A DNA stretch of 64,000 nt, taken from positions 1 through 64,000 of the forward strand of contig JAQGDQ010002381.1 of NCBI GenBank assembly GCA_030141605.1. Direction: 5' to 3'. A program made the translations under genes and the position numbers. Numbering within the stretch: the first letter of the stretch is position 1; the number at the start of each line of letters is the position of its first letter. This DNA comes from Tubiluchus corallicola. Its lineage: Eukaryota > Priapulida > Priapulimorpha > Priapulimorphida > Tubiluchidae. The notes beneath the pieces were generated by a model. The model was not told the origin of the DNA. It saw only the letters and a list, made by a program, of their open reading frames with translations, and did no database searches. Below, in pieces: positions 1 to 15,569 of this stretch.

Positions 1-2755
1 TTTGTAAATACACAATTAGTGCATAATTTACTGTATCAATTTCTTTACAAGTCTCCTTATTCATTACCTATTTGGCTTTTGTAAATACACAATTAGTGCT
101 TAATTTACTGTATTAACTTCTTTACAAGTCTCCTTTATTCATTACCTATTGGGCTTTTGTAAATACACAATTAGTGCTTAATTTACTGTATTAACTTCTT
201 TACAAGTCTCCTTTATTCATTACCTATTGGGCTTTTGTAAATACACAATTAGTGCTTAATTTACTGTATTAACTTCTTTACAAGTCTCCTTTATTCATTA
301 CCTATTGGGCTTTTGTAAATACACAATTAGTGCATAATTTACTGTATCAATTTCTTTACAAGTCTCCTTATTCATTACCTATTTGGCTTTTGTAAATACA
401 CAATTAAGCACTAATTGTGTATTTACAAAGCTTGTAGTAATAGAATAAAATTATAAGAAATTTAATACAAGCACTATTACAAAAGCTAATAAATAACCTA
501 GCGTAAAAATAATAGATAATGAATAAAAAATGATACAGTAAATTAAGCACTAATTGTATTTTACAAAAGCCAAATTAATGAATAAAGACACTTGTAAAAG
601 TTAATACAGTAAATTAAGCATATTGTGTACAAGCCTAATAGGTAATGAATAAAGCAGACCTGTAAAGAAGTTAATACAGTAAATTAAGCACTAATTGTGT
701 ATTTACAAAAGCCTAATAGGTCATGAATAAAGCAGACGTGCTAAGAAATTAATACAGTAAATTAAGCACTAATTGTGTATTTACAAAAGCCTAATAGGTA
801 ATGAATAAAGGAGACTTGTAAAGAAGTTAATACAGTAAATTAAGCACTAATTATGTATTCACAAAAGCCAAATAGGTAATGATTATGGAGACTTGTAAAC
901 AAATTGATACAGTAAATTATGCACTAATTGTGTATTTACAAAAGCCCAATAGGTAATGAATAAAGGAGACTTGTAAAGAAGTTAATACAGTAAATTAAGC
1001 ACTAATTATGTATTTACAAAAGCCAAATAGGTAATGAATAAAGGAGACTTGTAAAGAAGTTAATACAGTAAATTAAGCACTAATTATGTATTCACAAAAG
1101 CCAAATAGGTAATGATTATGGAGACTTGTAAACAAATTGATACAGTAAATTATGCACTAATTGTGTATTTACAAAAGCCCAATAGGTAATGAATAAAGGA
1201 GACCTGTAAAGAAGTTAATACAGTAAATTAAGCACTAATTGTGTATTTACAAAAGCCCAATAGGTAATGAATAAAGGAGACTTGTAAAGAAGTTAATACA
1301 GTAAATTAAGCACTAATTGTGTATTTACAAAAGCCAAATAGGTAATGAATAAGGAGACTTGTAAACAAATTGATACAGTAAATTATGCACTAATTGTGTA
1401 TTTACAAAAGCCCAATAGGTAATGAATAAAGGAGACTTGTAAAGAAGTTAATACAGTAAATTAAGCACTAATTGTGTATTTACAAAAGCCCAATAGGTAA
1501 TGAATAAAGGAGACTTGTAAAGAAGTTAATACAGTAAATTAAGCACTAATTGTGTATTTACAAAAGCCAAATAGGTAATGAATAAGGAGACTTGTAAACA
1601 AATTGATACAGTAAATTATGCACTAATTGTGTATTTACAAAAGCCCAATAGGTAATGAATAAAGGAGACTTGTAAAAAGTTAATACAGTAAATTAAGCAC
1701 TAATTGTGTATTTACAAAAGCCCAATAGGTAATGAATAAAGGAGACTTGTAAAGAAGTTAATACAGTAAATTAAGCACTAATTGTGTATTTACAAAAGCC
1801 AAATAGGTAATGAATAAGGAGACCAGTAAAGAAATTAATACAGTAAATTAAGCACTAATTGTGTATTTACAAAAGCCTAATAGGTAATGAATAAAGGAGA
1901 CCTGTAAAGAAGTTAATACAGTAAATTAAGCACTAATTGTGTATTTACAAAAGCCCAATAGGTAATGAATAAAGGAGACTTGTAAAGAAGTTAATACAGT
2001 AAATTAAGCACTAATTGTGTATTTACAAAAGCCCAATAGGTAATGAATAAAGGAGACTTGTAAAGAAGTTAATACAGTAAATTAAGCACTAATTGTGTAT
2101 TTACAAAAGCCAAATAGGTAATGATTAAGGAGACTTGTAAACAAATTGATACAGTAAATTATGCACTAATTGTGTATTTACAAAAGCCCAATAGGTAATG
2201 AATAAAGGAGACTTGTAAAGAAGTTAATACAGTAAATTAAGCACTAATTGTGTATTTACAAAAGCCCAATAGGTAATGAATAAAGGAGACTTGTAAAGAA
2301 GTTAATACAGTAAATTAAGCACTAATTGTGTATTTACAAAAGCCAAATAGGTAATGAATAAGGAGACTTGTAAACAAATTGATACAGTAAATTATGCACT
2401 AATTGTGTATTTACAAAAGCCCAATAGGTAATGAATAAAGGAGACTTGTAAAGAAGTTAATACAGTAAATTAAGCACTAATTGTGTATTTACAAAAGCCC
2501 AATAGGTAATGAATAAAGGAGACTTGTAAAGAAGTTAATACAGTAAATTAAGCACTAATTGTGTATTTACAAAAGCCAAATAGGTAATGAATAAGGAGAC
2601 TTGTAAACAAATTGATACAGTAAATTATGCACTAATTGTGTATTTACAAAAGCCCAATAGGTAATGAATAAAGGAGACTTGTAAAGAAGTTAATACAGTA
2701 AATTAAGCACTAATTATGTATTCACAAAAGCCAAATAGGTAATGAATAAGGAGAA
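1..2755. repeat. ~78-bp satellite array with 233-bp higher-order period and internal inversion
   Basis: The monomer is about 78 bp and contains the blocks CACTAATTGTGTATTTAC, AATAGGTAATGAATAAAGG and TTAATACAGTAAATTAAGC. Bases 1-405 carry it in reverse orientation and bases 406-2755 forward, with a perfect palindromic junction around 395-430. In the forward part a variant monomer (TGATACAGTAAATTATGC) recurs at about 909, 1138, 1371, 1604, 2147, 2380 and 2613, so three monomers form a 233-bp higher-order unit. Bases 440-650 are degenerate. No coding capacity was seen. Confidence 0.95.
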
Positions 2756-2879
2756 TTGAAGAAAAGAAATTGATACAGTAACAAATAGGTAAGTGTTTGA
2801 GAATAGAGTTAAATGACGTAAGCCTTCCGTTAATGTACAAAGCATTTCAGTTCCCTTAACTTTATACATGTTTTTATGT

Positions 2880-3080
2880 ACCTGTGATAAATTATTCACT
2901 GATTATGTATTTACAAAGACTTAAATAGGCAATGATTACTGGCTCCATGTAAAAAATTACCCCTAATGATGACAGCAGTAGCTCTGTCAAAACGATTTGC
3001 ATGGTTTTTTAGCTCTGTAAACTAAAAGTTTTAATAAAGTTGTGGTGTTGTTACTATAAAGGCAACTATAAATTTTAACT
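2880..3080 (+). repeat. Dispersed repeat copy: satellite-like head plus hammerhead-like tail
   Basis: The copy begins with a degenerate satellite monomer (GATTATGTATTTACAAAG, AATAGGCAATGA). It continues with TGATGACAGCAGTAGC, CTGTCAAAACG and ends AAAAGTTTTAATAAAGTTGT. The same order of blocks occurs at 38330-38470, and the tail half occurs in reverse at 37893-37990. This links the satellite monomer to a dispersed element. Function is unknown. Confidence 0.6.
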
Positions 3081-3181
3081 ATATTTTCCTAAGTTTAAGT
3101 GATGACGTTAGGTTAAACCCAACATACAGAGTGACTTGTTGTTTCCTTTAAAAACAGTAATAAACTTTGTTGACTACTCAC

Positions 3182-5492
<2,311 letters not shown>

Positions 5493-5575
5493 CTGAAAAG
5501 TATTGAACTTGATACATTTGTGAACTTCGTGAAAAATGATTGAGTTCTAAACAGATGCTTAGAGAATAAGGTTAA

Positions 5576-5810
5576 AGGAAGATAGGATGATCTTTCATAT
5601 ACTATTTTCAATTGTGATAAAAATGTATATATTTTAACAGAGTCAATACTGCAAAAGCGTTTCTGATTATTAAATAATAGATTAAAATCTAATTAACAGT
5701 GGGATAATTTCCAACCAATTCCTTTATTATATTATTCTAAGTTTAAGTGATGACAGTAAAATAAACCCAACACACTGAGTGACTTGTTGTTTGCTTAAAG
5801 CCTTATTATT

Positions 5811-5854
<44 letters not shown>

Positions 5855-6516
5855 CATTAAAGGCCTCTTTTTACTTCAAATTAATTTCATAATTCTTAAA
5901 GCAAAACCGGGCCAAATCTCAAACTGTAAGTCAAAATAATCTACTCTTTAAAATAATGAAAGGAAACATACTATTTTTTTCAAAAATGACTTACGCGAAA
6001 GAATTATTACCACACAAACACAATTTCACGTTCGCGGCACTAGTTCTTTGCTGTTACGTGCACTTCGCCATTTGCTAGTTAGACGGACGCTAGCGTCTGC
6101 GTTTCAGAAAGTGTTGTACAACAGGTGCTGTACCTCTCAGTTCAGATGTATTAGTTAGCGACGAACTACACATGTTCGACAGTTCGTGTGTGAGCAGAGC
6201 GGTAAATCTGATTCGAATTTTTATCTTAAAACTTGCCTAGTTTCAGTACAACACACTAAATATCTTACAGTAGCACTGTATTTCAATTTTCGTTTTCGCA
6301 AACACGTGCAGCACACTCACGGAATATTTTTGCTCCTGAAAATTATGTTAGTTTTTCATGTCATCAATAGTTGAGCTCGCCCCTATTAATTAAGTATTTA
6401 ATCTATTATTTAATTATCAGAAGTGGGTTTTGCAGTATCGATTGTATTAAAATGTATATTTTTATTGTATTAGAAAATGGAAGAGTATATGACATGGAGA
6501 ATCATCCTGTCTTCCT
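5576..6516. mobile_element. Nonautonomous TIR element flanked by TTAA (about 941 bp)
   Basis: The left end reads TTAA-AGGAAGATAGGATGAT (TTAA at 5572-5575). The right end reads ATCATCCTGTCTTCCT-TTAA (TTAA at 6517-6520). The two ends remain inverted copies of each other for roughly 150 bp, sharing for example the TAAATAATAGATTAAA block. A second copy with the body in opposite orientation starts at 45264. TTAA duplications are typical of piggyBac-type insertion, but no transposase is encoded, so the superfamily is inferred. Confidence 0.7.
5804..5854. repeat. (TTG)n microsatellite
   Basis: An ATT run passes into about 14 GTT/TTG triplets inside the TTAA element. Confidence 0.95.
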
Positions 6517-6520
6517 TTAA

Positions 6521-9500
6521 TGTTGATAACTCACTAATTATCATGTTTTGTTAAACAACAATCTCTTTAGTTTTGAACTACTATAACGAGGCATTTTTTC
6601 ATACGTTTGCTAAATACCTTAATATTGAGAAAAACCACGAAAACGTATTAAGCTGGTTGGTAGGAATAAATAACATCTGGTTATTTACCATACTGTTCTG
6701 TGTAATAAAATGTGACTGAAGATGCTAAAGAAAATTATGGCTGATACTTTCATCCTCTACATGAAGAATTTAAGTTTCTCTCACACAAAGTAAGATTAAA
6801 TTTACCCTTTCAAGAATTTTCACTTTAAATTCTCAGTTGTGAAAAGCAGCCATTTCAATCAAAACATTCAATGGTAGTTAAAACTCTGAACAATTTTTTA
6901 CTTTTTTTATTTTTTAAGCTTTATTTAAATTGTACCATTTAGATTTATTTTTATGTATTATTATATATAGATTGTTTGTATGTAAAGTTGAATTTATTTT
7001 ATAGTTGAAAATTTGTTGCTCTAATTGCTTTTTACTAATCTTACTTTTTACTATATCACCAATAAAGATGTCTATGTCTATATCTATGTTTATGAATAAT
7101 TTAGTATTATGTCATAACCTATGCATGCGCAAGTACTCCGGTCACTGCATTTTTGAGAGTGATAAAAAGGTTGTTACAAAATTATAGCTAACTTACCGGC
7201 TAGCAGCCCATTCAGTAGTGATAAAACAATAGAGCAAGATAAAACAACTTCTAAACACCACATATCTGCAGTAGTTTAGCTTTGATACAGTGTAAAACTT
7301 TGATATGTGAAGTTGAAGACATTCCACGTGTTTGGAATAGCGACCATAAACAGGGAAAACTAATGTGGTTGCTGTTCAAGTTACATACTGGCTTTTTGTC
7401 ACTCTGGGGTAAACGAACTGAAGTGCAATGACACATTTTGCCCGGCAGCATTTTAACGTGTTATGTCTTCTAAGTTGCTACTGATCTTGTTTACTGTCCC
7501 ATTGTAAAGAGTGTAGGTAGACTGTATATGTAACTGTAATCACTAATCAATTAACCATTGCGTGTTTTGTTAATTACAGAATTAACTACTACGTAAATTA
7601 TGTATGTATTACTGTATTTATAATGATAGTAGAAATAATAATAGTAGAGTAATAGTAATAGAAATCTTAAAAGTAATAGTAATGATAGTAATAGTGATAA
7701 TAATAATAACTAGCGAAACCCCGCAAAAGAATTTTGCGCATAAATGAACACACAAACTACACTACACCACCCACACCATACCACCCCACCGCACTATCCA
7801 CACTTGCCACACCACTCACACCACATCAGCTACACCATGCAGCTTTGTAAGTAAGGAACCTGAAGTGAGGCGTACAATTATTTCCAATCTTGTCACCTGT
7901 GGTCGTAGTGTTTCTGAGTTACTCAGGTCATCATGTAGTCCAGTTCCTCCTCTTTCTGAAAAGCTTTCCTATAAGAACTCCACTAATTATTGTTCGAAAC
8001 GTTATTTTCTGCAACAGTGCTTATAATGCCAGAGGGAGTGCTCACCTTTTGTCACGGCTTGCAACGTGCTAGATCTAAATGCAGTCAACAAAATATGCAT
8101 TTAGATCTAGGCAGGTTTACCCCCTGTGGCTCCTGTTTTTACTTACCGTTTTTCTCAAAGCAAAACGAACAGTATATCACTAACCCCAATAGATTAGTTT
8201 TCTATTATAGAGAATCGTGGCTATAGTATTTTTTCTAACATCCTATGAAATTATTCAAGATAAGTCACCAATTTCTGTGAAGAGCTTACTTCAGCCAGCA
8301 ATACAGGTTTTAATTTTGATTTACCAAATAAAGTAAACCATACCAACAGAGCAGCCAGGCAACGTCGAATAGCAACACTAGTTTTTATTTATTTGAATAG
8401 CTAGTTTGCATCTGTTGTTTGATGCTTTGTAACATTGTTCCAGTACTGCATTTTTCTAAACGTATTTGTCATGTTTTGCAACCTCGTCAGAATTTTTCTT
8501 TTTTTATGACATGCATTTTTGCAATTTTTGAGCAGATCTGAAGTGGATTGGTGCACGACAAATGCTCACTTCTGATCGAGTATTGTGGCATATTATTTTT
8601 TCATTTTTTTCTCTGTTCTTCCCGCCAACAGCACACCCCATCAGAGACAGATCCAGTTCCTAGACATTCCCATGAGAGGCTCACTTAATCATTAAAGGTT
8701 CTTCAACTAACTATTAACAACTCAAAGAGCACAAAGATCAGTCTGGCAAGATGCAATTGTTCAACTTCTTTTTATATTCCCATCATTTGAAAAGTTATGT
8801 TTCCATTTTTCATTTGACTGTTTAAACCTTTCCAGCCAATTTGTCGAATGGTTTTGTTTTTGTTTTTTTAAAGACGTTTTTTTAGAAATTCCGGGTAGGC
8901 ATGAAGCCGCTCATGGTGAAGTGGTACAGGATTTGCGCTTGACTCTGACAGAGAGCGGTGGCAAGCAATTGGATACCTGGAAATATTCCAAGAAATATTC
9001 TTCTCGCCAAGCTACACACCCAATCACAAGTTTCTCCATGCCTCCCTATGAGAAGTTCACTTTCGCAGCAGGGGCATTTTTAGCTGTACTTTTCAACTGA
9101 TCATGAACAACACCAACAGCTCAATGATCAGGCTACAAACAGCTATAATTGGTAGCTATAACAAAATTAAAATCACTAATATTAACCAGTATGACAACAT
9201 ACACACTAATTCAGAATTTATATATCAACGGCCATATTAATTAAATCACAATTTTTTAATATTAATGAATAGTTGTAATTAAGGCACAGTAGTTTAGATT
9301 GCACTGACGCATTTGCCTTTAGCAGTGTGAGCTTCTTATTAACTAACGCTGATTGATCATCTCTGTAAAGTCGTTATTCAGTGATTATCAATGTATTTTA
9401 AAAGCAAATAAAAATTATTATATGCATTGATCTGAATAAATTTTATTTAAATTTCTCCTGCTATTTCCTCAAGCAAATTCAGTAATTTAAAACTCATTAT

Positions 9501-11244
9501 GTCAATACAAACTTTTGACTCTTGATTTCATACCAATATAATAGTGTACAACAACGTACATGATGTACATAACTTTCGTATGTTTTGAAAAGTAGAACCC
9601 TTGTGCTACGTGATTTTTGCAAGGAAGAGGGTGAGCCGCTGCTAACGTGGAATCAGGGCTTGCAGGGGACCCTATTGTTATGAATTTATTTTAAAATAGG
9701 AAATTAATTGATGAGAATTTGGAATTAGATTAATTACAGCCGATTAAATCTTGAACGAAGATTGTACCGTTCAACCATGATGACTCGCTCAGCTTGTAGC
9801 TTGAATTTAATGCGTAAAGGGATCAGAGGTTGATAGATTGCAAAGATCTGAGATATTAAATAAATTCGGTACACCTGTAACGTTAAATGAACTTTGAGAG
9901 TCATGAAGAATCATTAGCCCACATTTGATAGGAGTACACTGGTACGACAAGAGAGCTAACTTCCGAATTCAATGGCTACTGGTCAAAAGCTCATTTGTAT
10001 AAGCCAAATTAGTGGTAGGCGACTGTCACCGTCCTATCAATAATTAGCCCAGAGATGCAGGCTATATGCTATCAGCACAAGTACAATAAATCGCTGTCCT
10101 CTTTGAATCAATGGGTACCATCTTGGATGAGTAGTAGTACACTCAGCCAAGTAGCTCTTAACGTGTCACTGACAAAATGTCATGTCAAGTGACCTTCGAT
10201 TCAAAAGACAGTGCAGAGAGCTTTTGAGTGGTTGTTGACGATTGGGCTGCAAGACGCAAGGAGCTGACGAGAGCTGCGAGGTCTATCAGAGAGACGTTCT
10301 TGGAGAAGAGACATTTTCTATAGCTCAGCGTGGAGGAGAAATCTACGTCGTTTGTCTATCAAACCTCTGATGCTTAGAGTCTCGATTAGGAGTCTGTATC
10401 TGGCCAATTACAGTTGTTAGATTGGCCAGGCCGCAAGTTAAGTAATCTTACGATTATCTTAGTTTCGATAACGGATCAACTTAATTGTAATAACATGTAT
10501 TTTGTGTACAAGAAGTACGAGCGTAACAGTTTAGTATTTTGAATTAATCGGTATATCATTGGCGATATATCTCTTCTAGTTGTAAGCACCCTCAAGCACA
10601 TAAGTTAAATATTTGTAAAAGTATTGATTCATCTCTTGTTAATCGTTTTGGTAATTGTATAATAAAAGCTGTTACTGATTTGTTGAATCATCACTGTTAC
10701 TGCTTTGTTGAATTACTTTACTGAATTAGAAGTAACTGTAAGTGCATTCTCGTTAAAGACGCTATCTGCTTTACGAACCTAGAGTATTCACATTGCGAGT
10801 TACTGTCCAGTGTGAATGGCACCGTGTGAACGAACTTTCCAGTTACTCTCAACACTTGTGGCTGTGAATTGACAAGGGAAGGTGTGCAGCAAGTTTTGAA
10901 CCCATTACCTGACAAGAAAACTCGCTTATCTGAACGCAGCTTTAGGCTATTATGAAGTTTTACACTATTCGGTTTTTGCTTTTAGCATGGAAACTGTTGT
11001 GTTTTGTTTCTCTCGGAAGGCTCGTAGAGAAAACCAGAAAACACGTGTCAAATTAAGCTAGTTTATTATGCGAGAATTCTACAACACAAAAGTATGAAGG
11101 AACGTGAAATGTTTACAGTAAATGTGATAATCTGGAAACGAGAAAGCGTATCTGAGAATACGAGGATACAAGAGAATGTGAGAGAATAAACATTAGCAGC
11201 CAGCTCCGCCTCATATATCAGTGCCAGGGAACAATCTAGAAATA
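6521..11244. other. Repeat-rich intergenic DNA without a recognisable gene
   Basis: At 7057-7092 an AATAAAGATG is followed by TATGTC-type hexamers, as in a LINE 3' tail. At 7620-7710 there are AATAGTA repeats, and at 7740-7840 a CCACACC-rich stretch. A similar CCACACC stretch lies at 12960-13080. Bases 8620-8760 and 8990-9130 look like diverged copies of each other. An LTR-like stretch might begin near TGTTATGAATTT (9675) and include AATAAAAGCTGTTACTG near 10660, but I could not define its ends. No convincing exon was seen. Confidence 0.4.
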
Positions 11245-11571
11245 TAGGTTTTACACGTCAAATGTAGACACAGGAAAGTTCAAATGTGTTTTGGTAACTC
11301 AAATGTGACTTAAGTAAGTCAAATCTAGACACAGGAATTTCGAATGTGTTTTGGTAACTCAAACGTGACTAGGTAAGTCAAATGTAGACATAGGACATTT
11401 GACTTGACATGTTTCTACATTTGACTTACCAAAAAACGCTTAAGATTTGTTGAAAAGCATTGTTAACACATTTGATATGCCTAAGTCTACATTCGAGTTA
11501 CCAAGACACATTTGAATTACCTAAATCTACATTTGACTTAACGTAGGTCTACATTTGACGTGTAAAACCTA
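11245..11571. mobile_element. Foldback/MITE element with perfect 25-bp terminal inverted repeats
   Basis: The left end starts TAGGTTTTACACGTCAAATG and the right end closes CATTTGACGTGTAAAACCTA. The outer 25 bp are perfectly complementary. Inside, the motif TCAAATGTAGAC / TTTGACTTACC recurs many times in both orientations, so much of the 327 bp can fold back. Flanks TAGAAATA and TAGAAAGT resemble a decayed 8-bp target duplication. No coding sequence was found. Confidence 0.75.
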
Positions 11572-13160
11572 TAGAAAGTTCTCGAAACTTCTACAAGATA
11601 AGAAGATTGTTCTACTATACTATAGAACATTCCACAATATTCTATTTAATTCTAGTGGATCTCCACAACAGAAACCTCGCATGTAATGACGTCACAAACA
11701 AACAAGTGTGCGTGAACAATACGAAAACTCTTGCAAACGAGAACCATTCTTGCATCCTTTGCACAGTATTCCAAAATCACTTTAGAACGTTACAAGTCAG
11801 TTTGACGGCTGGAATTTCACCATAATTTAAATTCCAGATCAGACGCCATAAAGGTTCATTTTCCTTAAATTAAGAATTTGTGAAGATTTTGTTACAGACA
11901 AGTTGAATTTTTTACGCAGCTAGTCAGATTGTAATAGCAATATAGTCAAATTTCATCAACTTTTTGACTCATTCCTAGAAATTCGTTTGACTACAACAGA
12001 CTGTTGGGTGATTTTCACATGGCTTTTACATACAGTATAAACGTATCCTGACCATCCTTCTTGTCACGATATTGTCGAGTTCGGACGCGTGTTCTTATAC
12101 AACCAAGAATGAGTACTTGTTTAAAAAAGAAATAGGTCGTTGTGCGAGGAGCACCCTCGTAGGGATACACTAGACGGAGAGATGCGTTCTGTGCGTAAAA
12201 GCAATCGTAGTGGACAGTAACGCAGGAGAAACGGTTTTTCACAAAAAAAAAATGGTATGAAAGTAGACGTGACGAGGTATGGGAAGAGTGTTGCACGGGG
12301 ACGCACTCTCTTAAATATTACAAGGATTTTTGGGAAGGAGCTGCTGCTAACGAAAGATGCCGTCGTGAACAAGAATAAGTACCCGTTGTTTGTTCATCAT
12401 CATTGTTTTACTCATTATTTGCTTTTTGTCATTTTTAAGAAATTGAACTACAACATTTTAACTTTCAGGTGTCTTTGATGAAACTACGTGATACAATCAT
12501 TATTTTTATTCATAAAAGAATAAAACAACCAATCAAATTTCACGATATCGCTATTTGTTTATCCATAATGTGAGTGTATTTAGATTATTATTTATTTACA
12601 CAGCTAAATCATAAATTACATCAAAATACACGCACAATTACAAGTACATTTACAATTATGAAATACAAAAAATTTTTAAAATACAATCGGTAAAATAAAT
12701 CAGAAAATGTTTATTAACAGAGAAGAAATCACTCTTCATAAATGAAGCGTAATAATTCACCTTGAAAGGTAGAAATTTTCCACCAGTTAGATGCTGTCTT
12801 GTTGCATACAGAGCTTGCGTTAGCAATATCGCTGTATATAATTTACAATTTTAAAGAAAACCGGACCCAATCTCAAACTTAGGTCAAAACAACCTAGTCC
12901 TTAAAATATTGAAAGAGAACATAATATTTTTTTCAAAAATGACTTACGTGAAAGAATTACATACCACCCCACCACACTATCCACATCACATCACATAACT
13001 CACACCACACCACACTGACCAGACTACACCACAACAACCACAGCACACCAACTGCACCACGCTACACCCACCTCACAAAATCCACAGATGATAATAGACT
13101 ATCAGACGATGATAGACTAAAAGAACTTAATTATAATGTACATTCTATTATACATGTAGA
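11572..13160. other. No recognisable gene; one dispersed-repeat fragment
   Basis: Bases 12850-12960 match, in the same orientation, the 5890-5995 segment of the TTAA element (AAACCGGACCCAATCTCAAAC). A CCACACC-rich stretch follows. Several short open frames around 12.0-12.5 kb lack splice or domain support. Confidence 0.4.
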
Positions 13161-13345
13161 AGACAGCTCCGAAACGACAAAGAACGCAATGCCTATCAAG
13201 GTACACCGTTCACATGTGCTCATTGCAGGAGGAGGTTCTCAGCAAGAATCGGGCTTATAAGCCACCTCCGTACCCATCCTACGAAGTCAAAATGAAGCCA
13301 TGATCCTCTTCGACTACGAAGGACGAACAACAACAACAACATTCT
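13161..13345 (+). mobile_element. LINE ORF2 C-terminal zinc-finger relic with (AAC)n tail
   Basis: The frame in phase with 13200 reads GTPFTCAHCRRRFSARIGL and then ISHLRTHP, ending at a TGA near 13292. A C2H2-like CxxC...HxxxH finger with RIGL-SH spacing is common at the C-terminus of animal LINE polyproteins. The sequence ends in an ACAACAAC run near 13330. Only the extreme 3' end is present. Confidence 0.6.
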
Positions 13346-14508
13346 ATAACGCTGTACAACAGTGGGTGAAGACAATGCCTGGAACAGCCACGAAAGTTTT
13401 CAAACTCAAAGACAATGGATGTTCCAAACAGCGTGCAGCACGGGGAGTTGAAAAAGAACTTCTAAATACACCTTTCCTGTTTCGTCCACTGGGCATCTCT
13501 TAAAGCAAAACCTTTATGAATTGTACACCACTTCGTCCTCTCTCGGGCTCCGGGACATGTGTATTGGTCCGAGAAACCATGGCCCTCCTGCGAATACTAA
13601 ATGATTATAACACCCAACGTTGAATTAACTGTTTATTCAAACATTATTGGTACCGTGCTTGGCATATTTCTGTTCTCCAGAAATAAGAGATGTAAGTTTA
13701 GCATTTTTTTGCGAAAAATGGGCAAAAGGCACCATTTTAGGAGGTTATTCGCTTCTCGTTCCTCCCTGTGGGCTTGATTCGAAAAATAAACCCCAATGGT
13801 AACTCTGTACCTTCCCTACAGTGGCGGCTCGTAGCTAAAATTAGTGGGGGTGCTGAAAATTTTTAAAAAAATAAGCCATTGTTTTAATGCTGTGTAAAAC
13901 GAAACAAACATATGTAATTTTAATGTTGTAATTTAAATTTTGAACAAACGAACAAATTTATACATAAATTTGATAAACTCCTAAACAAAACGTATTGTTT
14001 TCTTACGAATAGCCTAAATTGTCGCTGTTCAAGAACATGCCGATACGCGGCTTTTAGACACGTGACAACTGACAACACGTACTGCAGTGAACGACAGTAC
14101 TTTTTCTACCTAAACCACAGCGTGTTATCTCTGACATCTGCGCATGTAGACATGATGGAATGAAAAAATAGTAAGATCAGGGATAGGAAAAGGGAAGGAA
14201 GGGGAGGAAATGACTGCAGTGGGTGTTTTCATTTACATAGAGCTATATTACAATAATGATGTATATTACAAATAATGGGAGGTCATAGATTGCGACTGCA
14301 TGAGACATTTATTCATTGAACCTTCTAAAATGATATTGGTAAATGGATTTGCAAAGGAAGTGGAAAGTGGAAACAAGTTGTAGTATGTTGATACATAACT
14401 AAGTCTTTGAGAATTAAAATACCACATTCATTAAGTACGGACGTACCAACAGTGGTACATTTGGATAAATTGTATCATATAACCATATACTACTAAACTG
14501 CATTATCG
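13346..14508. other. Intergenic; possible hAT terminus at about 13820
   Basis: CAGTGGCGGCTCGTAGC at about 13820 looks like a hAT-type terminal repeat, but I found no matching inverted end. The rest contains no gene I can support. Confidence 0.3.
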
Positions 14509-15569
14509 TTAAACGAATGAATCTGATTCCGACTCGGGCTCTGATTCCGACTTGGGCTCTGATTCGGACTCGAACTCGTCCGATGAGGACTCAACTACTT
14601 CACTGTCAGTTTGTGGTTCAATTGTTCTTTTTCTTCTAATAATATATGCCCCCAGCCCTAACAGAGCAGCTACAGCGACTCCAACTACAATGCCAACTAT
14701 TACTAATTTGTGAAACTTGAAATCCGTTGTTGTTTTTGAAGTGGTGTCTTCCACTGTATTTATTTCGGTCACAGTTGTTGATGCTGCCGTCGATGTTGTA
14801 GATGCTGCCGTTGATGTTGTAGATGCTGCCGTCGATGTTGTTGATGCTGCCGTCGATGTTGTAGATGCTGCCGTTGATGTTATAGATGCTGCCGTCGATG
14901 TTGTTGATGCTGCCGTCGATGTTGTAGATGCTGCCGTCGATGTTATAGATGCTGCCGTCGATGTTGTAGATGCTGCCGTTGATGTTGTAAATGCTGCCGT
15001 CGATGTTGTTGATGCTGCCGTCGATGTTGTAGATGCTGCCGTCGATGTTGTAGATGCTGCCGTCGATGTTGTAGATGCTGCCGTCGATGTTGCTGATGCT
15101 GCCGTCGATGTTGTAGATGCTGCCGTCGATGTTGTAGATGCTGCTGTCGACGTTGTTGAAGCTGCCGTCAACGTTGTTGATGCTGCTGTCGATGTTGTTG
15201 ATGCTGCCGTCGACGTTGTGGATGCTGCCGTCGATGTTGTTGATGCTGCAATCGATGTTGTTGAAGCTGCCGTCGACGTTGTTGTTGCTGCTGTCGACGC
15301 TGTTGTTGCTGCTGTCGACGCTGTTGATGCAGCCGTCGACGTTGTTGAAGCTGCCGTCGACGTTGTTGATGCTGCTGTCGACGCTGTTGATGCTGCCGTC
15401 GATGTTGTTGATATTGTTGTCGTCGTTAACAGTTCATCACAGTCAAAATCATCAGCTGTTGCATCTTGAACATTTTTAGGCCACACACAATCAACACGAG
15501 TGAGATTATTGAGCGACCAGGGAGGTAGAACAATCCAGGTCAAGTTGCAGTCGCATCTCAATTGTCCAT
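14509..15569 (-). CDS. Last exon of an LRR, mucin-like single-pass membrane protein
   Basis: The exon begins at 15569 after TTCCTATTTTTTAG (phase 1) and ends at TAA 14509-14511. In order it encodes an LRR C-terminal cap (GQLRCDCNLTWIVLPPW, then DCVWP and DFDCDELL, with spaced cysteines), about 215 residues of Thr/Ser/Ala repeats (period 7, TSTAAST), a transmembrane helix (LVIVGIVVGVAVAALLGLGA) and an RRKR stop-transfer. A short acidic tail rich in SES/EPE ends SDSFV. Known family logic makes this an extracellular leucine-rich-repeat receptor-like or adhesion protein with an O-glycosylated stalk. The LRR exons lie upstream on the minus strand (beyond 15.6 kb) and are not visible here; the LINE at 16.2-21.2 kb may sit in an intron. 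The ligand is unknown. Confidence 0.8.
14776..15420 (-). repeat. 21-bp coding minisatellite (about 31 copies)
   Basis: The unit GATGCTGCCGTCGATGTTGTA encodes seven residues of the mucin stalk. The side nearest the transmembrane segment is almost homogeneous. The side near the LRR cap is diverged (GTCGAC variants, GTTGAAGCT). That pattern points to recent expansion on one side. A 250-codon frame on the other strand is a shadow. Confidence 0.95.

Noticed and set aside
1-2755. CRISPR-like array
   Set aside because: Repeats are contiguous monomers without unique spacers, in a eukaryotic AT-rich context.
9675-10720. Solo LTR
   Set aside because: A TG start and a polyadenylation-like stretch are suggestive, but I found no defined 3' end, target duplication or partner LTR.
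14717-15479. 250- and 113-codon plus-strand frames
   Set aside because: Shadows of the minus-strand mucin repeat, kept open because the unit is 21 bp.
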